Source: Sceloporus undulatus (Eukaryota; Chordata; Lepidosauria; Squamata; Phrynosomatidae). From it: 64,000 bases of DNA. Position 1 is the stretch's first letter. Each line of letters begins with the position of its first letter. The position numbers and the translations under genes are program-made. Location: contig NC_056523.1 of NCBI RefSeq assembly GCF_019175285.1, positions 298,400,945-298,464,944 of the forward strand. The letters are read 5' to 3'. This document shows positions 11,529 to 22,712 of this stretch, one piece after another. The notes under the pieces are model-generated. The model had not been told where the DNA came from. It saw only the letters and a list, made by a program, of their open reading frames with translations, and ran no database searches.

Positions 11529-12170
11529 CTTCTGACAGTATTCTTTCCCTTTCTTTCAAGGTGATAAAGCCATGTCAGCTGATACCGCTACAGTGCATAA
11601 GGCAGTGGCACGTGTTGCCTCTGACATTACTAATCCACTCTGTTGTGGCCACCCTGTATTCCAGAAGGTTTGTGTAGTTTCAGCTGCACATCACATCAGG
11701 CCATGACATTGCAGAAGCACAGTCTTGCTTGTATTCCATCCTCACTGCCTGGTTTCCTAGTTGTTAGCATTGTGTAATAAAGGTCTTTTGGCTGGAAGCT
11801 GGACTGGAAAGTTGCCAGCTAACACATTACTGTGCTTTGCTGCAGCTTTGTTTGATTAGCCTAAAAGCATATACACAGTGATAGCTGATATTCAGAAGTT
11901 GCTAAGGGAAATCCCATTTCAAACATTTAGTTGTAGCATGTCTTAACATCTGTTGTATGGGCAAAGCCCTGAGCTTTTCAAGCATGATGTTTGGGAACAG
12001 ATAGCAAAATGTATAGTAAATACTGTATGATAACTCTTCAGTGTCCATTCAAAGGGTTGACCAGGCAATATTATGTTGTATGGAGAGGGGAGGACCATAT
12101 CAGAAATGCCAGCATTCTCTAAGCCTGGATGGCTCATGCTGACAAAGAGTGAAGGAGGGATAGCAAGAGC
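11529..12170. other. intronic DNA, nothing recognised
   Basis: Unique-looking sequence; no coding potential or repeat signature recognised. Confidence 0.4.
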
Positions 12171-12175
12171 TGGAT

Positions 12176-12312
12176 GTTGGGAAAGTTACTTTTTGGCCTG
12201 AAGGGCGGGGTATAAATACAATAAATAAATAATAAATAAATAAAATCTCCTGATTGGGGCACTGGAAGTTGTAGGCTAAAAAGTGACTTTTAAAAAGACC
12301 AAGGACAATTTT
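12176..12312. mobile_element. small foldback MITE interrupted by a LINE tail
   Basis: The outer parts GGGAAAGTTACTTTTTGGCC and CTGGAAGTTGTAGGCTAAAA with AAGTGACTTTT pair imperfectly, as in the MITEs at 31829 and 61598. Between them lies an L2-like tail (GCCTGAAGGGCGGGGTATAA, then (AATA)n, 12197-12245). Confidence 0.55.
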
Positions 12313-12895
12313 GCTATATTTTCAGACCAAGTGAACCCCCCCCTTTTTTTTTTTCAAATTTGGAAGTGATGAGAAGTCACTCCCAGTTTTGTAAAAAGAT
12401 CCCCAATCCTAAAATATAACAAGGGCTCCCCTTCATCCCCAAGAAGACACAAGATGTCTTTGTAAATAAACCTTTTTAAAAAGCAGGGGATATTGAGAGG
12501 CAGGGGAAAAGGTGGATCTCCCAGGTAAGGATCTACTGCAGTGGCCAGGGACAAAAGAGCAACTAGACCAAAGGCTAGTGCTGATCCACCTGATGCCCTT
12601 TTCAGAGATTGGAAGGTTTATTTTTTAAACTACAATTCCCATCATTTCCCATCCAGCATGGGCCCTTCTTTCCCCTTGATATGTAGCATGTAAGAGGATG
12701 GTTTCCAGCTCAAAGAAAAGGACTCTGAAATGTTTGTGATTCCTCAGTTACATTGTTCTTCAGAACCTGGCCATTATATGTAAACAAGTTCCTGCCCTAT
12801 AACATCAATATCCTCATTTTGGTGCATTTCTCAGTATTTTCTATTACCACAATTAAGTTTTTATCTGAATGGGTTGAAAGTCTTGAAACCCTAAA
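12313..12895. other. intronic DNA, nothing recognised
   Basis: Contains short C and T runs near 12336-12355. No gene or clear repeat recognised. Confidence 0.4.
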
Positions 12896-13010
12896 AATGT
12901 TACTGGATAGCAAATCCCAGCAGCTTGAACCAGCATAGCCAGTTCTGAGGGGTGCTGGAGATTGCAGTCCAGCAACATCTGGAACATACATGGTTTCCAC
13001 CATGACCTAA
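12896..13010. mobile_element. fragment of a hAT-like DNA element
   Basis: It has GCAAATCCCAGCAGCTTGAA, GGGTGCTGGAGATTGCAGTC and CCAGCAACATCTGGAACATA, the phrases of a common squamate non-autonomous element. A related trace is at 44960-45100. Confidence 0.5.
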
Positions 13011-13589
13011 GTTTCATAGCTGCTCTCTGGATAGAAGTTACTTTACTTTTTTTTCATTTAAACGTTTATTGCTCTGTGTTTTGAGAGAGAAATTTCTCAG
13101 CTCTAAATAAATCCCATTGATTGAATGATTCATCTTTAAAATTTAGAAACTCTTAAGGGTACCAGTGTCTCAAAGAAGTATAACCACTATGTTAATGGAA
13201 CAGACATATAAAACATTCAGGTTTCCTTTCTTCTAGTTGGCCGCTAGAGGGAGTATTTGAGCTTGTTTTTCTCCACATACAAATTGATTGCAATTTGCTT
13301 TGGCAAACTATCTATTATAAGATTTTCGTGCTTGCTTCAGGTGGGTACTTGATAAGTATTGGATTTTTAGAAATCAGTCTTTAAAAACTTTATTAATTTA
13401 AAAAAAAACACTCCCCAACCTGGATACACTTCCCTAAAATGCACCACCATTTTCATTAACAGTAGCTCTATAGGTTTACTAGCAACTACTATTGATACCA
13501 CTGAACATTAAACTTACAGTTATGTAAGTCATTGTATTCCTCATCACCATGGATGTGAGAGCTAGATAGTAAAGAAAACAGATAAGAGG
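13011..13589. other. intronic DNA, nothing recognised
   Basis: AT-rich sequence without recognisable exon or repeat. Confidence 0.4.
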
Positions 13590-13985
13590 AAAATCGCCTT
13601 TTTTAGATGTGGTGCTGGAGAAGAATGCTGAGGATACCATGGACAGCCAAAAGGCAAACAAATGACAACTTGACAAATGATTCTTGAGCAGATAAAGCCA
13701 GATATTGCCCTCGAAGCCAAGATGATCAAATTAAGGCTGTCATTTGGCCACATCTTGAGAAGGCATGACTTGTTAGAAAAGACAATAATGCTAGGAAAGC
13801 TGAAGGGCAGCAGAAAGAGAAGGAGACTGTACACCAGATGAATAGACTCAATTAGAAAGACCACGGGTATGAACCTACAAGGTTTAAACAGAGCAGTGGA
13901 GGATGGGGGGATTGGAGAGGTCTCATCCATGAGGTCACTGTGAGTTGGGGGTGACTCAAGAGCAGTTAATAACAGCAGCCATTAA
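13590..13985 (+). mobile_element. Bov-B (RTE) LINE 3' end, plus strand
   Basis: Decayed C-terminal ORF2 and 3' tail of Bov-B. In pieces it encodes the phrase IKPDIALEAKMIKLRL (around 13690-13735) and the following RRHD-type segment. It ends with GTCACTGTGAGTTGGGGGTG, ACTCAAGAGCAGTTAATAAC. Compare 56106-57234, where the same region is on the minus strand. Old, with several frame breaks. Confidence 0.82.
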
Positions 13986-14655
13986 TTTGAAAAGTTTCAC
14001 TTTAACGCATTGCATTAAGGACCCTACATATTCACTCAAGTTCCAAAATTCTAATAAATAGCCACTACTAAGGGCCAAGCCTTTAATAGTCAACATTATT
14101 TAAGCATTACGCATATGGCACGGTATCCTGTCCTGTGGTTAATTCAAGCTTCGCCATTCCTTGGAGAATTGTGAACTTAAATCTCAGAGTTATGTATTCC
14201 CTTGAGAGTCTTTACAATTAAAGCTCTCATGCAACTGGAGCTACCATTGCACATTACAGCAAGTGAACAATACCACCCACATTGTTATGTTTAATGACAT
14301 AGGAGTCTTCCAAGTAAGAATTCAAATTCACACAAATATTAGAAGAAGAAGCCTTTATTGTTGTACACTTCGTTGTTTACCTGAGGCTACAGACACATTG
14401 CCCTTGCCTTCCCAGACCCAAGTAGAAAATCTCAGGTGTACTATCTACAGGGCATTCTTCCATAGTTGATCTGGATTCAGTGGATGTATCTGCCAGAAAC
14501 ATTACACACAGAGAATAACAGAATTGAAAGGACACCTTTGAACAAACTGTAGTTTCCTCATATACTGATTTATAAAACAGACATACAGGAAGACAAGCAG
14601 GTCAGATACAAAAGAAGCAAAATACAAGAGGAAAAGTGGGGAACAACAAGGTAAC
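13986..14655. other. intronic DNA, nothing recognised
   Basis: AT-rich unique-looking sequence with no recognised feature. Confidence 0.4.
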
Positions 14656-14658
14656 TTT

Positions 14659-15110
14659 GGCCCTTTCCAAACTGGCCTTTTAGTACATACTGTGTACGTA
14701 CTAGGGTTGCCCGGGGGCGTCTCTTTCTACATGGGCACCGCCATTAGGACGTCACGACTGCGCTGCCTCCAAACAGAGCAACGTGGATGTGATGTCCTGG
14801 CGCTGCGGAAGGGCTCCTATGGTGCCCTTCTGTGGTACAGGAAGGAGCTCCATTTTGGAGCTTCTTCTGAGTTTTGTGTTGCTGGCACAAGCCTTTACAT
14901 GGCTGCACCAGCAACACAAAGGAGAAAGGGGCTGAGCGGCCCCTTTCTCCTTTCCCCGCCGCTGTCGGGGTGTCCTTGGGGCTTCAAGCCACAAGGACAC
15001 CCCTTTCCAGGCCGCAGTGAAGCGGCCTTTTGCCGCTTCCCTGCAGCCTGGAAAAGCGGCGGATCAGGGCCATTCTCCAAGGATCAGGCTGTAAACCGCC
15101 ATCTTGGCTA
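14659..15110. mobile_element. multi-hairpin GC-rich MITE, copy E
   Basis: GC-rich block with a chain of stems: GGAGCTCC/GGAGCTTC around CATTTT; TTGCTGG/CCAGCAA; GAGAAAGGGGC/GCCCCTTTCTC; GGTGTCCTTG/CAAGGACACC; and GAAGCGGC/GCCGCTTC. It also has the GTACGTACTAGGGTTGCC segment shared with copies A and C. Outer ends are uncertain. Confidence 0.65.
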
Positions 15111-15795
15111 ATTATTGAACAGCTCCAGGAATTTGCACCATATGCATAGATATTACTCTGCTTCTCTCCTGTGTTATTTCCCCTCTTAGAGCCAAGTCCC
15201 TAGGATCCTCTATTCATTGTTCTGTGTCTGATCTAGTTGGAACCTTTGTTTTACCATCAGAGTTCGATACTACTGTGTAAAAGTTTTGTATATACAGTTC
15301 TTGGTAGCACTGTACCATGTTCCTTCCACTTAGTACTTTCATTAATTTGCAAACATAGAATTATCCTATCTTTGCAGTAAAGTGGTTGTTATCATTAGTA
15401 TTTTGACCTCTGTACACTATAGGATATCTTGTAAATTTTTCACTAGGTATTTTTTGAGTGATCACTCTAATGTCAAGTTGGTTCAGTGCATCAGGAATTG
15501 CACAACTTGTAGTGTATCAAGAGACAAGGCAGCTACAACTGGTCTCACCTTTTTCCTCCCCAGACCTGTCATAAAACTGTCCTTTATTTGATGCATCATC
15601 CAGAAAACTACTTGCCACAACAGGTAGGATATGGCATACAGGAGAAACCCAATTGTATTAAGACGTTTAAAGTCTTAGTTGCAAGAAGGCAAACCTAAGC
15701 TAGAGGAGAAATAACCTTCTGTTTGTAGGATACTATACCCATAAAGTTGTGTTCCAACTTAATACAAGCTGTACTGTGAAAACAAATTCTCACAG
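15111..15795. other. intronic DNA, nothing recognised
   Basis: Unique-looking sequence; no exon or repeat recognised. Confidence 0.4.
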
Positions 15796-15799
15796 CCTG

Positions 15800-16022
15800 C
15801 ATACTGTGAAGTCAAAGGCTTTCATGGCCAGCCTCCATAATTTTTTGTGGGGTTTTCAGGCTATGTGGCCATGTTCTAGAAGAGTTTCTTCCTAATTTTC
15901 CTGCATCCTTTCCAGGCAAGCATTCTCTGAAGATGCCAACCACAGTTGTTGGGGAAACGTCAGGAAGAAACTCTTCTAGAACATGGCCACATAGCCCAAA
16001 AACGACACAAAAAAACCTAAGC
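15800..16022. mobile_element. Penelope-like element terminal sequence in inverted arrangement
   Basis: It contains GAAGTCAAAGGCTTTCATGG, GAAGATGCCAACCACAGTTG, GGGGAAACGTCAGGAAGAAA and AACATGGCCACATAGCCC. I recognise these as terminal sequence of Penelope-like retroelements in reptiles. Two perfect 35-bp arms (15859-15893 and 15962-15996) face each other across 68 bp. Non-coding fossil fragment. Family assignment is from memory. Confidence 0.6.
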
Positions 16023-17081
16023 CTGCATACTGATTATAACCAGACTGTGGCAAGCCACATTTTGTATTTCTGATGAAAATGACTAGTTCTATGTGGTGGG
16101 TGCCAGCTTCAGATTAAGAACCAGGGAAAGTTACATTTTTGGAATGCATATTGAAGAATCCCAGGGTAGTTATCCACTACCCCCAGAATTACTGTAGAAA
16201 AAAAGTAAGCTGTAGCTAGTTTTGAAGGCCTTTCAGCAAACTCTCTCCAGGCCTGAGGGGCTTTTTGACAAGGTGCCATAGCACGTCCCCTGAGCATTGT
16301 TGCTTTTGCTACTGCCCATTTGCTTCTCTTCTGAGACTCCACATCCTCCGTAAGGGAAAAGTAATACAAACAGAAGCTATGATTACCTCTCTTCACTCCA
16401 GCTGTCTGACGTGACAGTGAGCAGGGAAGCAAAGCAAGGGGACTGTGCATATCTAAGGCTGCCAGATCTCAGGTTCTGGCCCTGAGTCCCCAGTTTTTGT
16501 GGGTCGTAATCAGGAGGGAGATGAGGGTACAAATCTCCAGGTTTGGTGGGCTCAGCTCCAGGCAAGAGGAAAGGACTTACAACAGTTTACCACATTCTAC
16601 AAAGCTTGATTGATTTGCTACTGCAACTTGCAAATACTCTCCAGGAGGTTCTGTGTATTTCCTTAGTTTGCTTCTTCCTTCCCTTCTAGTCGTCATGACC
16701 TGGGTTTACCTTCCACACTGCTTTTCAACTACCTTCTGGTTAGGAGCAAGTAAACCATATTTAATGTTCCAGGCTCTGTAAATAAGTGAGAAGGAATAAT
16801 CCCCCCCATTTCACCCTGATTTGGGAACAGCTGCTTTAGCTGAGCTTTCTGTCTTAATTTACAAACAGGAACATAACATTCAGTGTGTGTCTGTGTTTGA
16901 ATTACAAACTGTAAACAGCTGTGGTTGGTGCTTAATTCTTAATGCTTAATGACATCACCAGGAAGTCTCAAGTTTTTGCCCGAGAACCTCATTACATTCA
17001 GTGATCTATGAGAATTACTATTTATGCAAAAATATTCATAAAAAACATTATTACGGATTCTATATGGTGTGGCATGGGAGG

Positions 17082-17085
<4 letters not shown>
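16023..17085. other. intronic DNA; 16900-17055 looks constrained
   Basis: No exon or repeat recognised. The stretch 16900-17055 is AT-rich, free of repeats and dense in homeobox- and octamer-like words (TAATG, TATGCAAA, TGACATCA). It could be a conserved non-coding element; this is only a suggestion. Confidence 0.35.
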
Positions 17086-17086
<1 letters not shown>

Positions 17087-17132
<46 letters not shown>

Positions 17133-17133
17133 A
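17087..17133. repeat. (TC)n(TG)n microsatellite
   Basis: About 16 TC units followed by about 6 TG units, then GAGATGAG. Simple sequence. Confidence 0.95.
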
Positions 17134-17234
17134 GATGAGTTACTGCACTGGGTGATACCAACCCTAGTGACACCACTGGGGCTATCATTATCTTTCAGCC
17201 TAATCTATCTCAAAAAGTTGTGGTAAGGATAAAA

Positions 17235-17320
17235 TTGAAAGTAAGACCTTACATGCTCCCTTGAGTTCCTTGGAAGAAAGGTGGGATATAAATATAGCAA
17301 ATAATAACAAAATTATTACG
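17235..17320 (+). mobile_element. L2-like LINE/SINE tail
   Basis: The segment CCTTGAGTTCCTTGGAAGAA, AGGTGGGATATAAATATAGC and (AAT)-rich end is a typical L2-like 3' tail. Only the tail is recognisable. Confidence 0.5.
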
Positions 17321-18015
17321 TTGATCCATGATGATAAAACTTGGTTGTCTGATAAATAGTCCTAAATATTGAACAATGTTTGGATAAGAGAAATTGATCA
17401 CTGAAGCGTGCTGTGGAATTTTTTTTCCTATGGAGAATGTGTCTGTATTTGTGTGTATGACATTTTAATCTTCCTCTTCAGTCAACCAGTCTCCCAGAGA
17501 GGCTTCTCTATGATCAGTGAGAACAATAAAAATGACAGTGTCTATACAACAATAAAAGTCAAGCAGATCATAATTTAGCAATAAACTCCTAATAAAACCA
17601 ATTCTAAAGGTCTGAGGCAAATAAAATGGTTGTTATCTGGCGCCCAAAAGAAAACAAACCCAGTCCCAGGCAAACTTTGCTGGGAGTAGCCTTCCAAAGT
17701 CTGGGCACAATAATCGAGAAAATCCTATTTCTCTTCATGACCCACATAACCTCAGGTGGAGGAACCTGAAGAGGATGGAGCCAGTCAGAGCTGACCCAAG
17801 ACATTTTCATTGCCAGAGGCCTCTAATTCAGACATGGTTGCTTTGAACAATTTCTGCTGCACCATCCTCTGAGATTTACTTGCATCTTGTTACTTCTTGT
17901 CACTTTCCCCTTCCAAACTCTGCTACATTTTCCTCCTAACTTAAAAAAATGGCTTGGTTTATAAGGGCAGTATGTATTGATTTTTTATGTGTTCTTTTCT
18001 ACTGGAGGTACAATT
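17321..18015. other. intronic DNA, nothing recognised
   Basis: No exon or clear repeat is recognised. Confidence 0.4.
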
Positions 18016-18095
18016 GGAAACCGAATCTCTGTAAAGTACCATGTAAATTTATGGTGCTATATAAATAAGCAACAATAACAACAACAATAATTAAT
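18016..18095 (+). mobile_element. LINE/SINE tail (GGTGCTATATAAATAA type)
   Basis: The phrase AAATTTATGGTGCTATATAA with a following (AACAAC)n stretch is a typical 3' end of an L2-like element. Confidence 0.5.
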
Positions 18096-18229
18096 CAGAC
18101 TTTTCCAAACTAGTGAGGGTTGGGCAATTCAATTTTTTTTAAAGGTTTGCATTTTGTTTTTTAGAATACATTTTACTTTTTTGATGTTTAATGTTTTTAA
18201 CTTTATAAACTGTTTACTTGTTTTTAAAT

Positions 18230-18345
18230 GTTATATTTATACTTTTTAATGTTTTGGTTTTTATTTTTATTGTTTTAGATTTCCTTTTAGCTGCCTTGAG
18301 TCCCTATATTGGAGATATAAATAAAACAAATAAATTAAAAGGCAA
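18230..18345 (+). mobile_element. L2-like LINE tail
   Basis: TTTTAGCTGCCTTGAGTCCC followed by TATTGGAGATATAAATAAAA is the 3' end of an L2-like element; upstream T-rich sequence may be its 3' UTR. Confidence 0.5.
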
Positions 18346-19030
18346 TTTTTAAAAAGAGAGAAAAATAAAGAAGAGTAAGGGAAAAAGTGTGGTTTTCAAC
18401 AATAAATAGCAACAAACAGTGGATAGCAGTTTACATATGCTAATGTCTATTTATATGAGCAAATTCAGAAATAATTACTGTCATTTAAATAGAAACACAG
18501 TAGGCAGTTCCAGTTTTATCATACCTTCTCTCTGCTTCATTCTCTGAATTTTACAAGGGATCAGATAATGACGTATTCTACTGCTTTTCTCATCTTTTGC
18601 TTTAATTTGAAGGGGGAAAAAACTGAAGAAGAAGGCAGAATGAGTGCACAATCTCTTCTGATTGCTAGCATGAGGAGTCCTTCACCTGGAAGTGCCCAAC
18701 ATTAACAAAGCTGCAGGGATGTTTAATAACGTATTTTAAATCAGTTTAAATGTTATACTGGGCATTCTTAATACCCCAAAACTAAAATACTATATACCTT
18801 ACTCTGTAATGGCTGGTCTATGTCATCTGGATTCATTCTCAACATTTTCCTTCTGAGAAATAACAGCACATACATGGTTTAATTCAGTTTTAATATATTT
18901 ATTTGGAATAGAAAAGAGGATGAATGGACAATCTGTACTCTAGAATTTTACCCTAGAAGTGTACAGTAGGTATTCTTAAAGACTCAAATGAGTTAATTAC
19001 AGCAGTTACCAAAGAAGTAACCATGCTAGA
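18346..19030. other. intronic DNA, nothing recognised
   Basis: AT-rich sequence without recognised exon or repeat. Confidence 0.4.
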
Positions 19031-19200
19031 CTGCATCTGCACTGCAGAAATAAGACTTTGACACAGCTTTAACTGTCATGGCTCAATGCTATGGATTCCT
19101 GGGATTTGTAGTTTGTCATGGCACAGGCGCTCTTTGATGGAGAAGGCTAAATATCTCACAAAATGACAAATCCTAGAACTCCATAACATTGAGCCATGGC

Positions 19201-19576
19201 CATTAATAATAACAATAACAATAACAACAACAATAATAATACGTTTTATTTATAGACCACTATTCCGCAATGATCATAGCGGTGTACAGTAAAAATTGAA
19301 TACAATACAAATACAAGGTGACAATTAAAGGAGGGAGAAGTCTCGTCCTTCAGGCAGTCCTTGATGTTGCTGGGTCTACCTGATCGCTCCCTCTGAGGCC
19401 AAGATGACAGTTGAGGAGGGAGGGGCCTCTTCCTTCAGGCAGTCCCTGATGTTGCTGGGTCTGCCTGATCTCTCCCTCTGGGGCCAAGATGACAGTTGAG
19501 GAGGGAGGGGCCTCTTCCTTCAGGCAGTCCCTGATGTTGCTGGGTCTGCCTGATCTCTCCCTCTGNNNNNNNNNNA
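19201..19576 (-). mobile_element. minisatellite-headed, L2-tailed retroposon, minus strand
   Basis: In reverse, tandem units of 85 bp (starting at 19348, 19433 and 19518 on the plus strand, each with CTTCAGGCAGTCC and CCCTCTG) lead into GTACACCGCTATGATCATTG, a GGTCTATAAATAAAA-type tail and an (AAT)n-like tract at 19206-19240. The second and third units are identical as far as can be read before the gap. The array runs into ten Ns, so its true length is unknown. The unit is related to the 89-bp unit at 50.9 kb. Confidence 0.75.
19566..19575. other. assembly gap (10 N)
   Basis: Ten Ns inside the tandem array. Probably a collapsed or unresolved minisatellite, so the real distance may differ. 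Confidence 0.98.
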
Positions 19577-19602
19577 GGCCGTTAACGTGGTGTCAAACCA
19601 AT

Positions 19603-21970
19603 TCCATTGCTGACATAATTCTTTCCTCCAATACCTTGCTACCACTTTGCGCCTTCTACTGTCATGTTCGTTGCTTCAATGCTCTTCTTCACATTGCCCA
19701 TCATGTCACTATAGATGAAAAGTTAATCTCTAACATGATACAGATTCATAAACTGCAATATGTAAAGAAGCCCTCGCTAAGTATTTGTTGGGAATGTTTC
19801 AGGCCAAGGGAATTCTTATCCTGTGACAGTGCATTCATGTAACTCAACAATATTTGTCTGGATTTTTATTGTTTTGCAAAGAGGAAATCAAGGGAACAGC
19901 TGTAGGGGTTGATGGAATGTAGGGCAGGGCAGATAAAAGAAGTTGGAACCAGTGGTGAGGTTCAGAGTAAATAGAGCCAAGGGATCACAGGAGGCGAAAG
20001 CAACTATGTGCAGAAAGGGCAATGTGAGTCATGCAAATTGAGATCATGAGTGAAAAGAAACAGGTTAGTTGAGTGTCTCTGGCCAGTATAATGCAAACAA
20101 AATATTATGAACTCACATTTGTCTGGTTTAGCAAGTACCCATTCAAAAAGACAAGCAATTAATTTTCTCAGATCACTTTTAGGTTTCTCTGAAATTAATT
20201 CCCCAAAGCAGATAGATAGCCTCAGAATCAATCTGCTTTGGAGACATTAGCCACGCAGATCCTGTCCCAATAAGATCTCCTGATCACACTTTCAGTCCCC
20301 CCTGCAAATCGTTAGCCACCCTGATCTTGGCCCAGCTTAATTAATTAATTCATATAATTTCTTTAAAACAAAATATCAATTCTCTAATTTTCTTCTTCAA
20401 ACACAAGAAATGCGGCTGCCTGACTCACCGGAATGGCCAGGTTGCCGCCGGGGCCCCCGCACTGTCCTCCCTGGTGCAGTGGGCCCGGCTGCACACCAGC
20501 ATGCCTTGCTGGGGCATGCGGGCCCATGACTGGCCGTTCAGGGGGAAGGGGAGGGACTTCCACCTCCCGGGGGCCCTTCTGAGACGTGAGAAGTCCCTCT
20601 CTATGGTGTTCCAGTCCTTTTTGCCTACCTCTGAGATAGGCCTGTCCCCTAGTGATGCATGGCTTTTCTTCTGCTCAAGATGATGGTAGCTCTCCTTTCA
20701 CTGTTGTACTTTCCCTCAGTTAGTGACTTTCTTTGTAGCTGGAGGAATATGATTTGCAGAACAGCCTGTGACATGGACTTCCCCACTTGAGTGGTATGGG
20801 TTAGAAACAAAGCCTTGAAAAAGATAGGCATCTGTTGACTTGCCTTGTGCTGTACAGGAAAATGCATTATTTCCATGGTTGCTGCTCTGTATGTGTACAT
20901 TCAAAGTTTAGCAATGACTCATGCTGTGTTTGGAAATGAGGCGATGGTTCTTTTGTTTTATTTGGCTTGTGCAGGTTGCCTTTCAGCAACATTTTCAATT
21001 CTGCCACCCCTCTTCTGCAAAATAAAATGACTTGTATAGCATGAATGGGGCTCTATTTGAACTTAGCCTTGAATCTCCGGATGCTGAGGTTTGATTGGTA
21101 TGTTTCCATTGTACAGTATTCTGCTCACCTTGTTATGTAATCCACTGACAAGCCCAGTTAACTGACTCACTAGATAGCTTTTCTCTATTTTGTTTGCATC
21201 TAACTACTCTGCAGCATTGCATCTTGTTCTTATGTGAAATTATTATACTGAAGGCTTTATGAATCCTTGCCCTCCAGGGAAACAAAACTCAAGGATCAAA
21301 TGCAGTGTATCTTCAGTACAATTTGATATTGGGCAATTAGATTTTCTTTTCTATTTTGCAATTACAGGTTTCTTGTATTGTTGTGGATGATAGGTTTTAA
21401 AGGTTCTGACAGAATAGAGTAAGACAGAGGACCCAGATTTCGTTGAGTATTCGGATTTATTGAAAGCTATCTGTCCCCAGTGGAATTCCCATTCCAACAG
21501 AACTGAGGCTTCGAGCCAAAGAAAATGGTTACTTTTATAGGAAAACAGATGAAGAAAACTCATCTTCATCACCTCATTGGGCATTTCACACTCCAAACAT
21601 ATAAATTTCTAGCAATCATAGCCCAAATACATAAATACATTTAAATATACTTTAAAATACATTTGGCTACACCCCATTGCCCCTTATCAGCTATGTTGGC
21701 ACTCAGAGGCCCTTCGTCTTTTACTAAGACTCTTTGTTCTCTTTAGGCACCTGGATAAACGCTTCATCTTGAACATCTCTTCATCTGCTCCCCTTCTGCA
21801 TTCCACTCTCCCAGAAGCCTCTATTCTAAACTGTGTGTACTTTGGTTCATTCTCATCTTTATATATTGACTTTTGCATATTATCAAACATTGATATTTGG
21901 GTTTGTCCACCTCAGTATCACAGTTACAATAACAACAGCAACAGGTTCTGTGTGGTATTTGCTCCAGTGA
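19603..21970. other. intronic DNA; one GC-rich patch, otherwise nothing recognised
   Basis: No exon recognised. A GC-rich patch at about 20410-20640 (for example CGGGGCCCCCGCACTGTCC and GGCATGCGGGCCCATGACTG) is probably another non-autonomous DNA element, but I could not find its ends. The rest is AT-rich and unique-looking. Confidence 0.4.
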
Positions 21971-21973
21971 CAT

Positions 21974-22082
21974 ATTCAAGTCTTTTATTCCAAGTCTCAA
22001 ATCAAGTCCCAAGTCTGTACCTTCAAGTCTCAAGTCCTTGCAAGATACTTTCAAGTCAAGCCTCAAGTCAGTTTCAAGTCTG
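21974..22082. repeat. degenerate CAAGTC/CAAGTCT repeat
   Basis: The word AAGTC or a one-base variant occurs about ten times in 110 bp with irregular spacing (for example CAAGTCTCAAGTCC and TTTCAAGTCAAGCCTCAAG). Not a regular microsatellite. Confidence 0.75.
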
Positions 22083-22257
22083 GGAGTGAACTTTAACATA
22101 AAAAAAGAAGGCAGGGCACATTTGTCAGAGGGGAACAACAAATGCATTCGGCAGTGGGCTTGAGGTCCGCTTGGTAGCCTGTCCTCATGAAGGAGCTTTG
22201 TAAAGCTTTTCAAAAGCTTTAGGAGAATCCTTCCACATCAAGCACATTGCCTAACAC

Positions 22258-22440
22258 AGTAGTTCTCAAACTTTTTACCCTTGTGACCCACTCTCCATCT
22301 ACATGCAGACACTGCCCCTGTATTTGACATAGCATATGAATAAAATTATTTTGTTGGTTTAATGTGCATATTTTCATTTGCACATTCATGCATATTAATA
22401 TTTTAACATTTGATAAGGAAATAACATCAATACTCAACTC
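22258..22440. mobile_element. hAT-like MITE, copy 1 of 2
   Basis: It begins CAGTAGTTCTCAAACTTTTT, continues with ATCTACATGCAGACA and a run like ATATGAATAAAATTATTTTG, and ends with ATATTTTAACATTTGATAAG. The same sequence recurs at 41213-41395. The start resembles Charlie-type hAT ends. Non-coding. Confidence 0.75.
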
Positions 22441-22654
22441 CTGTGTAAATTTTACACATACTGTTTCACACACAGCCACACTCACATAAGCCAGTGCTCA
22501 CAGATATGTACACACTCAGTCATCCTCTTTCATTCATTCTTTCACTCACACACGTATTCACTCTCTCGTACCCTGTCAGACAGAAACATTAATTCTCTTG
22601 TGTATATGTGAATATATACGAGTGCATGTGAGCATGAAAAAAATGAAGAGTGAC

Positions 22655-22712
22655 TGAATGTGTGTGTGTGTGAGAGAGAGAGAGAGAAGGGAAGAGAGAG
22701 AGAGAGAATTTG
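22655..22712. repeat. (TG)n(AG)n microsatellite
   Basis: Alternating TG followed by AG runs, interrupted by AGGGAAG; the surroundings to 22800 are also GT/AG-rich. Confidence 0.9.

Larger units (their letters stand above)
19034..19602. mobile_element. palindromic MITE split by a retroposed insertion
   Basis: The left part (19034-19200) carries CACTGCAGAAATAAGACTTT, CATGGCTCAATGCTATGGAT and GGGATTTGTAGTTTG with the matching second arm. The element resumes at about 19577-19602 (TTAACGTGGTGTCAAACC). Intact relatives are at 29362, 29732, 54988 and 59628. An L2-tailed insertion and the N gap separate the halves; the repeated word GGCCATTAA / AGGCCGTTAA at the joints looks like a target duplication. 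Confidence 0.78.
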
